Shown piece by piece: positions 11,100 to 20,970 of a DNA stretch of 64,000 nucleotides. Source of the DNA: Scedosporium boydii (lineage: Eukaryota > Ascomycota > Sordariomycetes > Microascales > Microascaceae); assembly GCA_002221725.1 (NCBI GenBank), contig NJFT01000068.1, positions 62,001 to 126,000 on the forward strand. The letters are read 5' to 3'. Position 1 is the stretch's first letter. Each line of letters begins with the position of its first letter. The notes below the pieces were generated by a model. The model had not been told where the DNA came from and made no database searches. It saw only the letters and a program-made list of their open reading frames with translations. The position numbers were made by a program, and so were the translations under genes.

Positions 11100-11990
11100 A
11101 TACTATAAAAACCCTTTAAATTATCTAGATATAAGAAAATAAAATAGTTTATAGTACTAAAATAAAAAACTAATAATTATTAATAACCTTGTTAGCTATA
11201 TCTTTTAGGAAGTATATAAGTTACTATTATATAATTACTTAAGCTTTAAAAGAATACTTAAAATCTTTAGAAGAAGCTACTAGATAGACTATAGTCTTAA
11301 AAACCTTAAATACTTAATTAAGATATATAAGTACTATATGCAAAATAAAATATTATAATATAAGCTATATAGAAAGCTATAACCTATACTAGTACTAGAG
11401 GTACTATAGTAAAAGATTGCTATCGATTTTATTATTAAGCTACCTAAGTCTAAAAACCTAGCTACTAAAATAAAGTATAATAGCATTATAGTAGTAGTTA
11501 ATAGACTAATAAAGTATAATAGCATTATAGTAGTAGTTAATAGACTAATAAAGTATATCTACTTTATACCCTATAATAAAGCTATAAAGGTACTATAGTT
11601 TACTAAACTGTTCTTATAAATAGTAGTAGCTAACTATAACCTACTAGAAGAAATTAACTTAGATAAAGGTAAAGTATTTATCTTTTACTTCTAGTAGAGC
11701 CTATTAGATAAAATAGGAATTAATTATAAGCTCTTTATAGCCTACTATCTAGAAATATAAAGATAGATTAAGTAAATAAACTAGATACTTAAGGTATATC
11801 TATAATATTATATTAACTGGGAATAAGATAACTAGATATCCCTATTACTTTTAGTATAAAGAGCCTATAATACTAATATATTAGAAAGTATAAAGCTATT
11901 ACTATTTTATATAAACTATAGTATTAACCTTCGAGCTAGATTTAAGCTAGTAAAAATAAAAATATAAGTAGAATAAGTAATTATTACTAC
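11100..11990 (+). pseudogene. Integrase remnant with an in-frame 39-bp duplication
   Basis: At ~11,380-11,650 the translation reads IAIDFIIKLPKSKNLAT, then VVVNRLIKY and IYFIPYNKA, then EINLDKGKVF, which are the integrase core motifs (first and second catalytic Asp regions; D-to-N at the first). Downstream are DKIGINYKL, YYLE and QISLLLL segments. Bases 11,471-11,548 are two exact 39-bp copies, repeating NSIIVVVNRLIKY in frame. Confidence 0.8.
11471..11548 (+). repeat. Exact 39-bp tandem duplication in integrase
   Basis: Unit 1 begins at 11,471 and unit 2 at 11,510; the next ten bases start a third copy that then diverges. The two units are identical although the whole region has been RIP-mutated, so the duplication is either younger than RIP here or both units were mutated identically. 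Confidence 0.85.
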
Positions 11991-12359
11991 TAATAAAATA
12001 AACAAGCTATATAAATAGCTTATAGAAGAACTTTAGTTTATATAATAATAAATAAAATACTATATAAATTAAAAATAGATTAAGAGACTAATTCTTAAAA
12101 GGAGAAGTAAGGTTTAGCTATTTTAAAAGAAGCTAAGAATAAAGGATCTCTAGATTAAAATAATATAACTAAATAATAAACTTGATTATTAGAAACTAGG
12201 ACCCTTCTTAATTAAATGAAAGGTCTTAGAAGTTAACTATAAACTCAAGCTACTAGAAGGTATAGATAACTACCTAATATTCTATATAGCTCTACTTAAG
12301 CTAATATATAAAGATATACTACTTAGAAAATTAATATAGATTAAAGCTTAAAAAGAAGA

Positions 12360-12490
12360 AATCTTTAAAGTAGAGAAGATTCTCAACTTCTAATACTATA
12401 GAGGAATTGTAAAATATTTAATTAAATAGAAAAACTATAATAAAAGCGATAATATTTAGGAACCTATTAAATATTTAATAGGGAGCTAAT
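12360..12490 (+). pseudogene. C-terminal chromodomain remnant
   Basis: Read through stops the region gives EEIFKVEKILN, YYRGIVKYLIK and KNYNKSDNI then EPI, matching the chromodomain pattern (acidic start, VEKIL, YLVKWKGY, NTWEP) with Trp codons TGG turned into stops. Chromodomains at the integrase C-terminus define chromoviruses and are thought to steer insertion to heterochromatin. Confidence 0.75.
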
Positions 12491-12589
12491 AGCTCCTTAC
12501 TATATTTTACTAGAAGAACCTAGGAGCACCCTAGGATCTATTAGTTATAGATTTAGTATAGAATTCTAATTGATTATATTTATAATATT

Positions 12590-12850
12590 AAAAGACTATG
12601 TAGTGATAACTGCCTCTGACTCTTAGTATTTTACCTCCTCTAGCTTATCTAAGGAGTAAAGACTTTATTTTACTATTTTTACCTCTTTCTAAAATAGTAC
12701 TTTCTTTTATTTCTAAATATATAATAACTAAGTAAGGGCTTTAGAAGCCTACTATTAAAATTCGACTAAGGCCTATTTAGCCTCCTCCTCCTCTTACTTA
12801 AAGTAATATTTTTCTAAGATAAAATAAGATATTAGGAATATTAGCTAAAA
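12590..12850 (-). pseudogene. Antisense coiled-coil ORF relic between pol and 3' LTR
   Basis: On the minus strand a degraded frame reads EEEEAKQALVEFQQ, then QKQKKVLFQKEVKIVKQ and SLYSLDKLEEVKYQE. The other family copy reads the same on the plus strand at ~2,560-2,780. Two independent copies keep the same heptad-like, charged pattern, so an ORF opposite to pol once existed here. Its function is unknown to me. Confidence 0.5.
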
Positions 12851-13189
12851 TATAGTAGTTAGAATGATGTTAGACTTACTAATACTTATAAGAGTACCTA
12901 TAGTATTATAAGAATGTCTGGAATAAATGTATTTACTATAGTAGGATATATTCTCTACTATTTTATAGGTAAGGGACTACTAGTTATAAAAGGAATAAGG
13001 TATTATAATAAAACTAATTTTATTAATAGTATTAGTAAACTATAAGATATAAAAGTGGGAAGAAGATAAGTTTCTAGTAGAACCTGATATAGTTAGAAAT
13101 ACTAAAGACTAGGAAAGAAGAATTAAAATATATAAAGATAAAACTAATAGATAGGATAGTCTATTTATAGGTCTTTAGAGATAAAGACT

Positions 13190-13202
13190 AAAGGAGGAGA
13201 AG
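13190..13202 (+). promoter_or_regulatory. Polypurine tract before the 3' LTR
   Basis: An unbroken purine run (AAAGGAGGAGAAG) lies five bases before the 3' LTR start, the position where plus-strand DNA synthesis of LTR retrotransposons is primed. Confidence 0.65.
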
Positions 13203-13207
13203 TATTA

Positions 13208-13657
13208 TATTATAGGCTAACCTTTATATAGGCCTAGAAGCGGTAATATATAGTAGAATAAAAAGATGTAGGTAGCTGGCTATAAGTGCCTAGTGCCTAG
13301 GAAAGCGATTGGAGAAAGAAATCAATGATTGGCAGCGATTACAGCTACGATTACTCTAATCATCTAGTAAGTACTTTTAATTACTAGATAAATAAACCTA
13401 ATTACCTTAGAGAGCTTAGAAGGGAAGTAGTTATATAAACTATAGGTTTTACTATATATCTAATTATCTTTTAAGACTTTTTAGTAGTTAATATAAGTAT
13501 AACTATAATCTATACTTATATATATACTTCTACCCTATTATCATAAATATTATTTAATTACCTTGTTTACTACTAATAGACTCCTACGACCTTAATACTC
13601 GCTATACCTACCTGATATCTATTAATTAACCGGTTCCCTAGTATTAGGAACGTAATA
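13208..13657 (+). repeat. 3' LTR of the gypsy element
   Basis: 450 bp, the same length as the 5' LTR. It is RIP-mutated over its whole length, unlike the 5' LTR. The next five bases (AGAAC) are the right target-site copy. Confidence 0.88.
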
Positions 13658-13662
13658 AGAAC

Positions 13663-15985
13663 TAGTAACTATTAAAATTAATTATTAATAGTTTTTATTA
13701 AAATTAAATATTTATATAAATATAATTAATATATATAAAAATTTTTTTATATATTTTTATATTTTTAAAAAATAAGTTTTTTTAATTTAAATTAAGATTT
13801 ATTTTTATTAATTTTATTTAATAACTTTTAATTAAGTATTATAATTATATAATAATTAAAAACTTAATAATAAAATATTATTAAAATTAATAAAAAATAT
13901 TTTAATAATATTATTTATATATATTATATAATACTATTTTATTACTTATAATAATAAGTAAACTATAAGCTTTAATTACTTTATTATAGTATATATTAAA
14001 ATAAATACTTCTATATTTAGTTTTTAAATTAGAAAATTAACTTTTTTACTTTTTTTAATAATTTACTTTTAATTTTTTATAAATAATTATAAAAAGTAGA
14101 TAGTTATATATAAAATAAAATAAAAATAATATATTATTTATAAAATAAAAAATAAAAATAGATATATTTATTTATTAATTATTACTTTTTTTAAATTATT
14201 ATAGTAATTATATTATATATTTAATAATTTTTTATTATATATATATATTTATTATATATAATAAATATATATATATTAAGTTAATAATTTTTTTTAAAAT
14301 TATTTTTAGTTTATTATTTTTACTTATTATAATATTTTTATATTATTTATAATTTTATTATTAAATTTTTTAATTTTAAAATATTTTTATAACCTTATTT
14401 TAAATAATTTATAAGTTTTTTTATTAGTTTTTTTAATTTTCTTTAAAATTCTTATATTATAATATTATAATAACTTTATTATAACTTTGTATTAAACTTA
14501 ATATAGTTTAATAGAGCTATATACTTTAATATAATCTCTTTTTTTTTATAAATTTAGTTTAAAATTATATTATATTTAACTTTACATTTTTTTATTTTTT
14601 TATATTTTTTAATATTATTTTAATTATATATTATATTTTTATAATTTTTTACTTATATATATTTATTTTTTAAATTTATTTTTATTTTAAAAGATTTATA
14701 TTTAAATTTTTATTTTTTTAAATATTAATTTATTATATATTTTATAAAATAATTAAATAATTTTTTCTTTATAATTTTAAATTTTTAAAAATTTTAAAGC
14801 TATTTAATATTATAGTTTATATATTATAATTTTATTAATTTAAATATTTATAATTAATTATAAAATAATTTAAAATTTTATTTAAAACTTTTTTTAATAA
14901 TTATAAAGTATTTAATTTTACTATAACTTTATTACTTCTATTATTTTTTAAAGTATTTATATTTATATTTATATTTTTATTTATATTTATATTTATATTT
15001 TTATTTATATTTATATTTATATTTTTATTTATATTTATATTTATATTTTTATTTAATTTTTATTTTTATTTATATTTATATTTTTATTTATATTTATATA
15101 TTTATTTATATTTATATTTTTATTTTTATTTTTATTTTTATTTTTATTTTTATTTTTATTTTTATTTTTATTTTTATTTTTATTTTTATTTTTATTTTTA
15201 TTTTTATTTTTATTTTTATTTTTATTTTTATTTTTTATTTTATTTTTATTATTTTCTTTTTTATTTATTTTATTATAGTTTTTATATATAAATTCTTTTT
15301 ATTTAATAATAATAATTTTTTAAAGTATTTATATAATTTTTATAATAAAAATATTTCTTTTTTTATTAGCTCTACTTTTTCTTTATTAAAAGTAAATTTT
15401 TCTATACTAATTTTAATATTTTTTTATAATTTATATTTAATTAATTAATTCTTTTATATATTTATTAATTTATTATTATTTTAATTTTAGGTTTTTATAA
15501 TACTATTTTTATATTCTCTTCTGATTTTAAATGTATTCTATTATCTTTTAACTTTTTTATAACTTTTCTTTTACTATTTTAAAATATATTTACTAGCTAT
15601 ACTTAATATTTATATTATATTTATAATAATATATATTAATAAATATTAGCAAGTAATATAATTTTTAAATTATATATTTATTAGAAATTAATAAATATAT
15701 TTCTTCTTTTATAGTTTATTTTTTTTATTATTAATTAATTTCAAATATTTTAATAAAATATATTTACTATTAGTTAATAAAAAAAAATTTATTTATATTT
15801 TTTAAAAATATTATAATTTATATTATATATTATCTTTTATACTTATTTTATTATTAATATATTTTAATTTAAAAGTAAAATTATATAAGTTATTATATTT
15901 TATTATAAAATATAAAAGGCTTTTATTAATATCTTTTTAAGCTTTTAATAGTAAGTTATTATTATATTTTATTTAATTATTAATA
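13663..15985. repeat. Hyper-AT RIP-degraded repeat block with AT-only tandem arrays
   Basis: C and G are nearly absent, so the original sequence is largely unreadable. One segment (~14,400-14,545) is homologous to ~16,630-16,775, so a repeat family other than the gypsy element is present. AT tandem repeats lie at 14,955-15,250. No open frame remains. Confidence 0.6.
14955..15250. repeat. AT-only tandem repeats grading into (ATTTTT)n
   Basis: The left part repeats a TTTATATTTATATTTTTA-like unit with length variants; the right part (~15,115-15,235) is about 20 almost perfect ATTTTT hexamers. No C or G occurs in the array. Confidence 0.85.
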
Positions 15986-16581
15986 TCTTAAGGTTATAAA
16001 AAGAAATAAAAAAAAATAGTTCTTTACTATTAAAAATTTTTTAAAGAAAGAAAGAAGTAAAAGAAAGGGAAAATAAAGACATAAAGAAGTAATTATATTA
16101 GAATAGTATCTATATAGTCTCTTATTCTTTTATTTTTAAAACTAGAAAGAAAGGGGAGGAAACAAGTTTATATATAGATAATTTCTTCCTATAAAAAGAT
16201 CGAAAAGTAACTTCGTTACTTCTTAAATACTCTAAAACTCGAACACGCTATTAAATATATTATTTAAGTACTTACGTTATCGAACATATTATATTTTTAT
16301 TTTTATTTCTTAGTTCTTAGAAAGTTATTTTTAGGTTTCTTATTTTAATTTTTCTAGAAGCCACGTTTTTATTTCGGTTCCTCCGGAGGCTGGGTTTCTA
16401 TTTTAGTTCTTTTAGAGGTTTCTATTCCAGTTCTTCTAGAGGCTGAGTTTCGATTTTAGTTTTTTTAAGCTTTTATTTTAGTTCTTTTAAAAACTAATTT
16501 TTAGAGTAACTTCTTTTTATTTTATATTTTTTAATTTTATAATATTTCTTTATAATATTATTTTACTTAAATATAGTAATA
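15986..16581. mobile_element. LTR-like insertion copy 2 (596 bp)
   Basis: It aligns along its full length with 9,569-10,167, starting TCTTAAGGTTATAAAA and ending TATAGTAATA. It is more heavily RIP-mutated than copy 1 but contains one un-mutated core, CCTCCGGAGG at 16,380-16,389. The flanks (TAATA and TATTT) give no clear target duplication. Confidence 0.8.
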
Positions 16582-18120
16582 TATTTATAGATCTATTACT
16601 AATTTATTTACTTTTAAGTTTTTTTTATAATATTACTTTAAATAATTTATAAGCTTTTCTAATCTTCTTTTATTTTTTTAAAAAGTTTTCTTATTATAAT
16701 ATTATAGTAGCTTTATTATAATTTTATATTAGGTCTAGTATAGCTTAGTAGAGCTATATACTTTAATATAATCTTTTTATTATAATTTTATATTAAGTTT
16801 AATATAATTTAATAAAGTTATATATTTTAATATTATAATTAATATCTATTAATAAATTATTTATAAAGTTAGTAATTATTTATATATTAAATACATTATT
16901 ATTAATAAAATTATATATTAGATTTTTTAATTAAATAAGTAAGTTATTAAAAAAGTAAAATTATTAATTTTTAAATAAATAAGTATATAAATTATTATAT
17001 AAATAATAATTAATTAATAATAAAATTAATATTATAATAAATATTTTATAATAATAGTTTTATTAAAGCTAGAAATAATTTTTATTAATATTTATAAAAT
17101 TAGATTTTAATAAATTATTATTAAAAAAGTTATTTTTTTTAAAGTAAATATATATAGAAAATAATTTTTATATATATTAATTAAAATTATAGTAAGTTTT
17201 AGTTTAAGTAATAATTAGTAGTAATTAGTTTTAATAATTACTAGTTTTAATAATTACTAGTTTTATTATTTATTATTTATTATTTATATAATAATTATAT
17301 TTTTTTTATTTTTATAGTAATAAGCTATTATTTATATTTAATAATTAAATAATATATTAAAAATTATAATAATTATAAATAATATATATAAAAATATTAT
17401 ATATATATTTATTTAAAAAAAATAAATTTTTTAATTATAAATTATTAAAATCTAATTTTATAATTATTAATATAATTAATATTTATTATAATTAATAAAA
17501 ATTATTTTAACTTTAATAAAATTATTATTAAAAAGTATTTATTATTAAAATAAAATAATTTTTTATATAAAATATTATAAATTAGTTTTTAAAATAATTA
17601 AAACTTAAAAATTATATTTTTTATTTTATATTAAAAACTTAGTTTTAAAAATATAATAAAAATCTATTAATATTTAATTTATTAATAATTAAATATTACA
17701 AATAATTTAAAAACTTTTTTTATATATTTTATTATATTATATTCTTTTTATAAAACTTATAATTTTTTATAAATTACTATATATTATTATTAAACTTTAA
17801 TTATATATAGTTTTATATATTATAATAAATATTATATAAATATTTTTAAATATAAATTATAAAAAAAAATATATATTTTTTAATATTTTATTTAAAATAT
17901 ATTTAGTAGTTAAAATATCTTTTAAGCTAATATTCTAAATTATAATATAAAATTATTAAAAATATAATAAAATATATATAATTAATAAATATAAATATTT
18001 TATTTTAATATTATATTAAAATTAATATTTAAAATAATTAAAATTTAAAAATTTTTAAATATTTATTTAAATATCTTTTATTATATTATTATTTTTAGAT
18101 ATTATTTAGAGGGGCCGAAG
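16582..18120. repeat. Hyper-AT RIP-degraded DNA with a ~63-bp tandem duplication
   Basis: A moderately preserved stretch (~16,630-16,830) matches ~14,400-14,545 and ends in a diverged tandem duplication of ~63 bp around 16,710-16,835 (TTTATTATAATTTTATATTA repeated). The rest is almost pure A/T. Composition changes sharply at ~18,110, about 40 bp before the next gene. Confidence 0.6.
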
Positions 18121-18151
18121 AATTTATATACCTGTCCTCAGCTTCCCGGAG

Positions 18152-20038
18152 GTGGACGGATGGGTAAGTGTCTTATCCATCGACATGGAATCGCCAACCT
18201 CAGCCGATTCGGATTCGCTGCAACGTCTAGAACTTTGCTGCCAGATTTGCGGAGTTAGCTTTAATATCAGTCGTATTCGCCACGCTAACGAGCCGTTCAG
18301 TGCATCGTGGTGCGGTAAGGATGAAGGGGACTGGGTCGGTGAGCGGTTCTTGGAACCTTCGTATATACTCGCAACCCCTGCGTCCCTTGAGTCCTGTCGG
18401 GGTTGCGCTACAGTCGCACGAATGAAGGCGGCTGATGGAGACACCGCGGATGATCATGGCAGCGAATATATCTATGGGAGCGACGAATCGTCGGAGCCAT
18501 ATGAGAACGCAATCCCTCCAGATTTATCGAATGAAAGCCATCAGCCGGAAGAGCCGGGCCTCGGGCGGCCACAGGAACGGAATCTAACTTCACCAGAATC
18601 GGCTGAGACTGACTTTGACCGAACCTCGACTCCATCGTCGGACTACCGGTATTTCATCTCGTCTCTAGGCTCAGCAGACGACCCGATCTTGGAGAAGCCT
18701 AATTCAAGTCCCGATGACTTGAAAAGTCCCCTTCTCGATGGTGTGGAACACGTAGCCGCTGCGGGGTGTCGGAGCATGGAAGGATACAATGGCCATAATA
18801 TTTCTGCCCAAGAGATGAGGGCATGCACTACTGCCCAATTTCTCGTTCCCAAGCTCTGCCTCTATGGTGCCCCTTGGAACTCCGAACCGGATGATGCCGA
18901 TTTCGAAGAGGGTGATTTCTTTCTAAGCGGACTTACAGAAAAAGTTCCAAGAATGGATTCACGCCATTCTCCAGCGGTATTTCCGGCTCGTCACGGAGTA
19001 CACAAAGTCGGCGCGGAAAATTACGTCACATACTGGGGGCTCGCGGGAGAGATATCTATGCCGTTTCACCCGTATTGTCTTGAAGTATATAAACGAGCAA
19101 GTCTCCAGCGCCACGGCAAAGTAGGCGTCGAATCTCTGACAAGTTGGTTTCGCCTTGAGAGCAACATGAGCGATTTCTATTCCTTTCCGAGGGACTCGGC
19201 GGTACGGAGAGGAATGCAAGGCACATGGAAACATAATTGGGGTGATGAATGGTTGACGGCAAACCCATGCTTCGTCCCTGCCCTCACATTACTTCTAGAT
19301 TCCGTTTGGCTTCCAGGGATAACTGCCAGTGACCCGAGTTGTTCGAGGAGCCAGAGAACTTTGCCCAACGACGTGTTCATGTGCCTCCCTACCGAGCTTC
19401 AAATCGAAACCTTGCGTTATCTCGAGCCGGCTGATATTGCAAACCTCACCCAGTCAAGCCCAACCTTTCTGAGACTGCCCCCATCCTTCTTTCGGAAGCA
19501 GCTTATACGCGACATGCCTTGGCTCTGGGAATGCTGGTGTGAATTGCCCTTTTCCTTTTGGGCTACCACAACCGAGGCAGAACAAGCCGCCACAGCCCAG
19601 CTGTGGAAAACGCGACGCTCCGACCTTGACACTTGGTGGATACCTGTTCTAGAAGAGGAGAGCGAATATTACGGTGGAGAAGGCTTGGGAATGGCCGTGT
19701 CGGCACTTAGAACACAACTTGCGTCTTTGCCGCAAAACGAAGCCCGCGAACGTCAACCCCAACCAGCAGATCTCCTGCCTCAGACGGGTATAGACTGGCG
19801 GCGGCTATACATACTTCTCACGCGGAACCTACCGAGCTTTCGAGGGCTAAGAAATAGAGCCAGGATTTGGGAGGACTGTCAATACATCCTCGATAGAATT
19901 GAGTTTCACCAGAGGGAAAATCGAATGGGAGACGGAGTAACGGACCCTATAACAGTGGCTCGAGACTATATAAAAGGAATCTATCGAACTTATTATAAAG
20001 AACATCCAGAATATATTAGACCTATTCGTCCACATTAA
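18152..20038 (+). CDS. F-box protein with N-terminal Cys-rich region (628 aa)
   Basis: A long intact ORF. Residues ~27-42 read ELCCQICGVSFNISRI, the N-terminal signature I associate with a large eurotiomycete F-box family; an acidic linker follows, and residues ~405-450 (FMCLPTELQIETLRYLEPADIANLT and the helix after it) form the F-box. F-box proteins link substrates to the SCF ubiquitin ligase; the substrate is unknown. The start is uncertain: codons 4-6 contain a strong donor-like GGGTAAGT, and Met12 (18,185) is a good alternative. The last ~25 codons become AT-rich, so RIP may have touched the 3' end. The gene is a GC-normal island with RIP-mutated DNA on both sides and is the right edge of the repeat block. 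Confidence 0.8.
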   Translation: MDGWVSVLSIDMESPTSADSDSLQRLELCCQICGVSFNISRIRHANEPFSASWCGKDEGDWVGERFLEPSYILATPASLESCRGCATVARMKAADGDTADDHGSEYIYGSDESSEPYENAIPPDLSNESHQPEEPGLGRPQERNLTSPESAETDFDRTSTPSSDYRYFISSLGSADDPILEKPNSSPDDLKSPLLDGVEHVAAAGCRSMEGYNGHNISAQEMRACTTAQFLVPKLCLYGAPWNSEPDDADFEEGDFFLSGLTEKVPRMDSRHSPAVFPARHGVHKVGAENYVTYWGLAGEISMPFHPYCLEVYKRASLQRHGKVGVESLTSWFRLESNMSDFYSFPRDSAVRRGMQGTWKHNWGDEWLTANPCFVPALTLLLDSVWLPGITASDPSCSRSQRTLPNDVFMCLPTELQIETLRYLEPADIANLTQSSPTFLRLPPSFFRKQLIRDMPWLWECWCELPFSFWATTTEAEQAATAQLWKTRRSDLDTWWIPVLEEESEYYGGEGLGMAVSALRTQLASLPQNEARERQPQPADLLPQTGIDWRRLYILLTRNLPSFRGLRNRARIWEDCQYILDRIEFHQRENRMGDGVTDPITVARDYIKGIYRTYYKEHPEYIRPIRPH

Positions 20039-20400
20039 TAATATAATAGCTTAAGAAGATAAAATATACTTCGTATTAAGTAAAAATTACTATTTTTAAA
20101 TAATTAAAAATAAATTTTTTAAAATAATAGTTTTTTAAAAAAAATAAATTTAAAGTATATTTAATAATATATATAATATATTATAATTTTAATAATAAAA
20201 TTTTATTAAATTTTAAAAAATTAAAATTATAAGTATTTATTATAAAATAAATAAAGTAATTTAATAATTTATTAATTATTATATAAGAGTAATGCATTAT
20301 CCCGAGCTCACAAATCTAATCTCTCGATAGGTGTAATGTATATATATCTACACTTCAACTAAGGATAGAGCCTTCGCGAGATTATTCAATTTGCAAACCA
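20039..20400. other. AT-rich RIP fringe and possible promoter
   Basis: About 250 bp of RIP-type AT-rich DNA follows the F-box gene; normal composition returns at ~20,290. A TATATATA run at ~20,340 lies ~60 bp before the ATG of the doubtful ORF at 20,401. One TACTTCGTA motif occurs at 20,065. Confidence 0.45.
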
Positions 20401-20970
20401 ATGACTTATGGAGCGTGGAGAGAGACTGCTACCGAGGCGGCATTCTATGGATCTTCTGCAATCCCCTATAGATCTTCTCCAGTCCCCGCTCATACCCCGA
20501 CAACAGCTTCTCGACTTAAGGATGTACTGAGGAGAATGTTTAGGTGGAGGGCGATGAGAGATGCCACTTATTCTCCTCTGGCAGCAGCATCTCGTCTAAG
20601 GAAGGCAGTGAGGAGAGTGTTGTTGTCTGACCCTAGATCGCCGCCATCGTCAAAGTGCCGTAACGTCTCACCCGTCCGTTCCAGCCTTTATTTCCCAGAT
20701 CCCAGTGCTACGGTAATGACCACCATGGAGCATGCTTCAGAGCCCACCCTCAACGAGCCATCATCTCATCTGGTCAGCTCGAACCATCTTGCGACTGGTC
20801 ATCTTGCGTCGTACGGGTTACAAAGTGGATCCGCTGTCGGTAGAAGAGAGAGGCGGTGTGGCAGATGCTTGGGATATTTCAACAACCCAAACCGACCTAC
20901 AGAGAATTGCCGCTGCGTCGATGACCGGCATAGCTTCTCTGACGATCACGGTTATCGGTGGCGACATTGA
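20401..20970 (+). CDS. Doubtful hypothetical ORF (189 aa)
   Basis: I do not recognise this protein. It is Ser/Arg/Pro-rich, has two related basic segments (SRLKDVLRRMF at ~37-47 and SRLRKAVRRVLL at ~64-75), and ends with a Cys cluster (CGRCLGYF, then CRC). A TATA-like run 60 bp upstream supports expression. A second frame is open at 20,732-21,019 and reads more like coding near its end, which may mean an old frameshift. It could be a decayed gene or a chance ORF. Confidence 0.3.
   Translation: MTYGAWRETATEAAFYGSSAIPYRSSPVPAHTPTTASRLKDVLRRMFRWRAMRDATYSPLAAASRLRKAVRRVLLSDPRSPPSSKCRNVSPVRSSLYFPDPSATVMTTMEHASEPTLNEPSSHLVSSNHLATGHLASYGLQSGSAVGRRERRCGRCLGYFNNPNRPTENCRCVDDRHSFSDDHGYRWRH

Larger units (their letters stand above)
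5255..13657 (+). mobile_element. Full-length RIP-inactivated Ty3/gypsy chromovirus-type LTR retrotransposon
   Basis: The element has two LTRs of exactly 450 bp (5,255-5,704 and 13,208-13,657) differing essentially by transitions, a polypurine tract next to the 3' LTR, and flanking pentamers AAAAC and AGAAC that differ by one RIP-type change. Reading through stops, the domain order is gag (~6,150-6,680), CCHC knuckle (~6,850), aspartic protease (~8,400-8,700), RT (~9,100-10,330), RNase H (~10,480-10,960), integrase (~11,100-11,990) and a C-terminal chromodomain (~12,360-12,490). That order identifies a chromodomain Ty3/gypsy element. Every domain contains stops of the TGG/CAG/CAA-to-TAG/TAA type. 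The total includes a 599-bp later insertion. Confidence 0.9.

Noticed and set aside
11334..11525. 63-codon minus-strand ORF in the integrase region
   Set aside because: Product of AT-rich RIP sequence; the other strand clearly carries the integrase relic.
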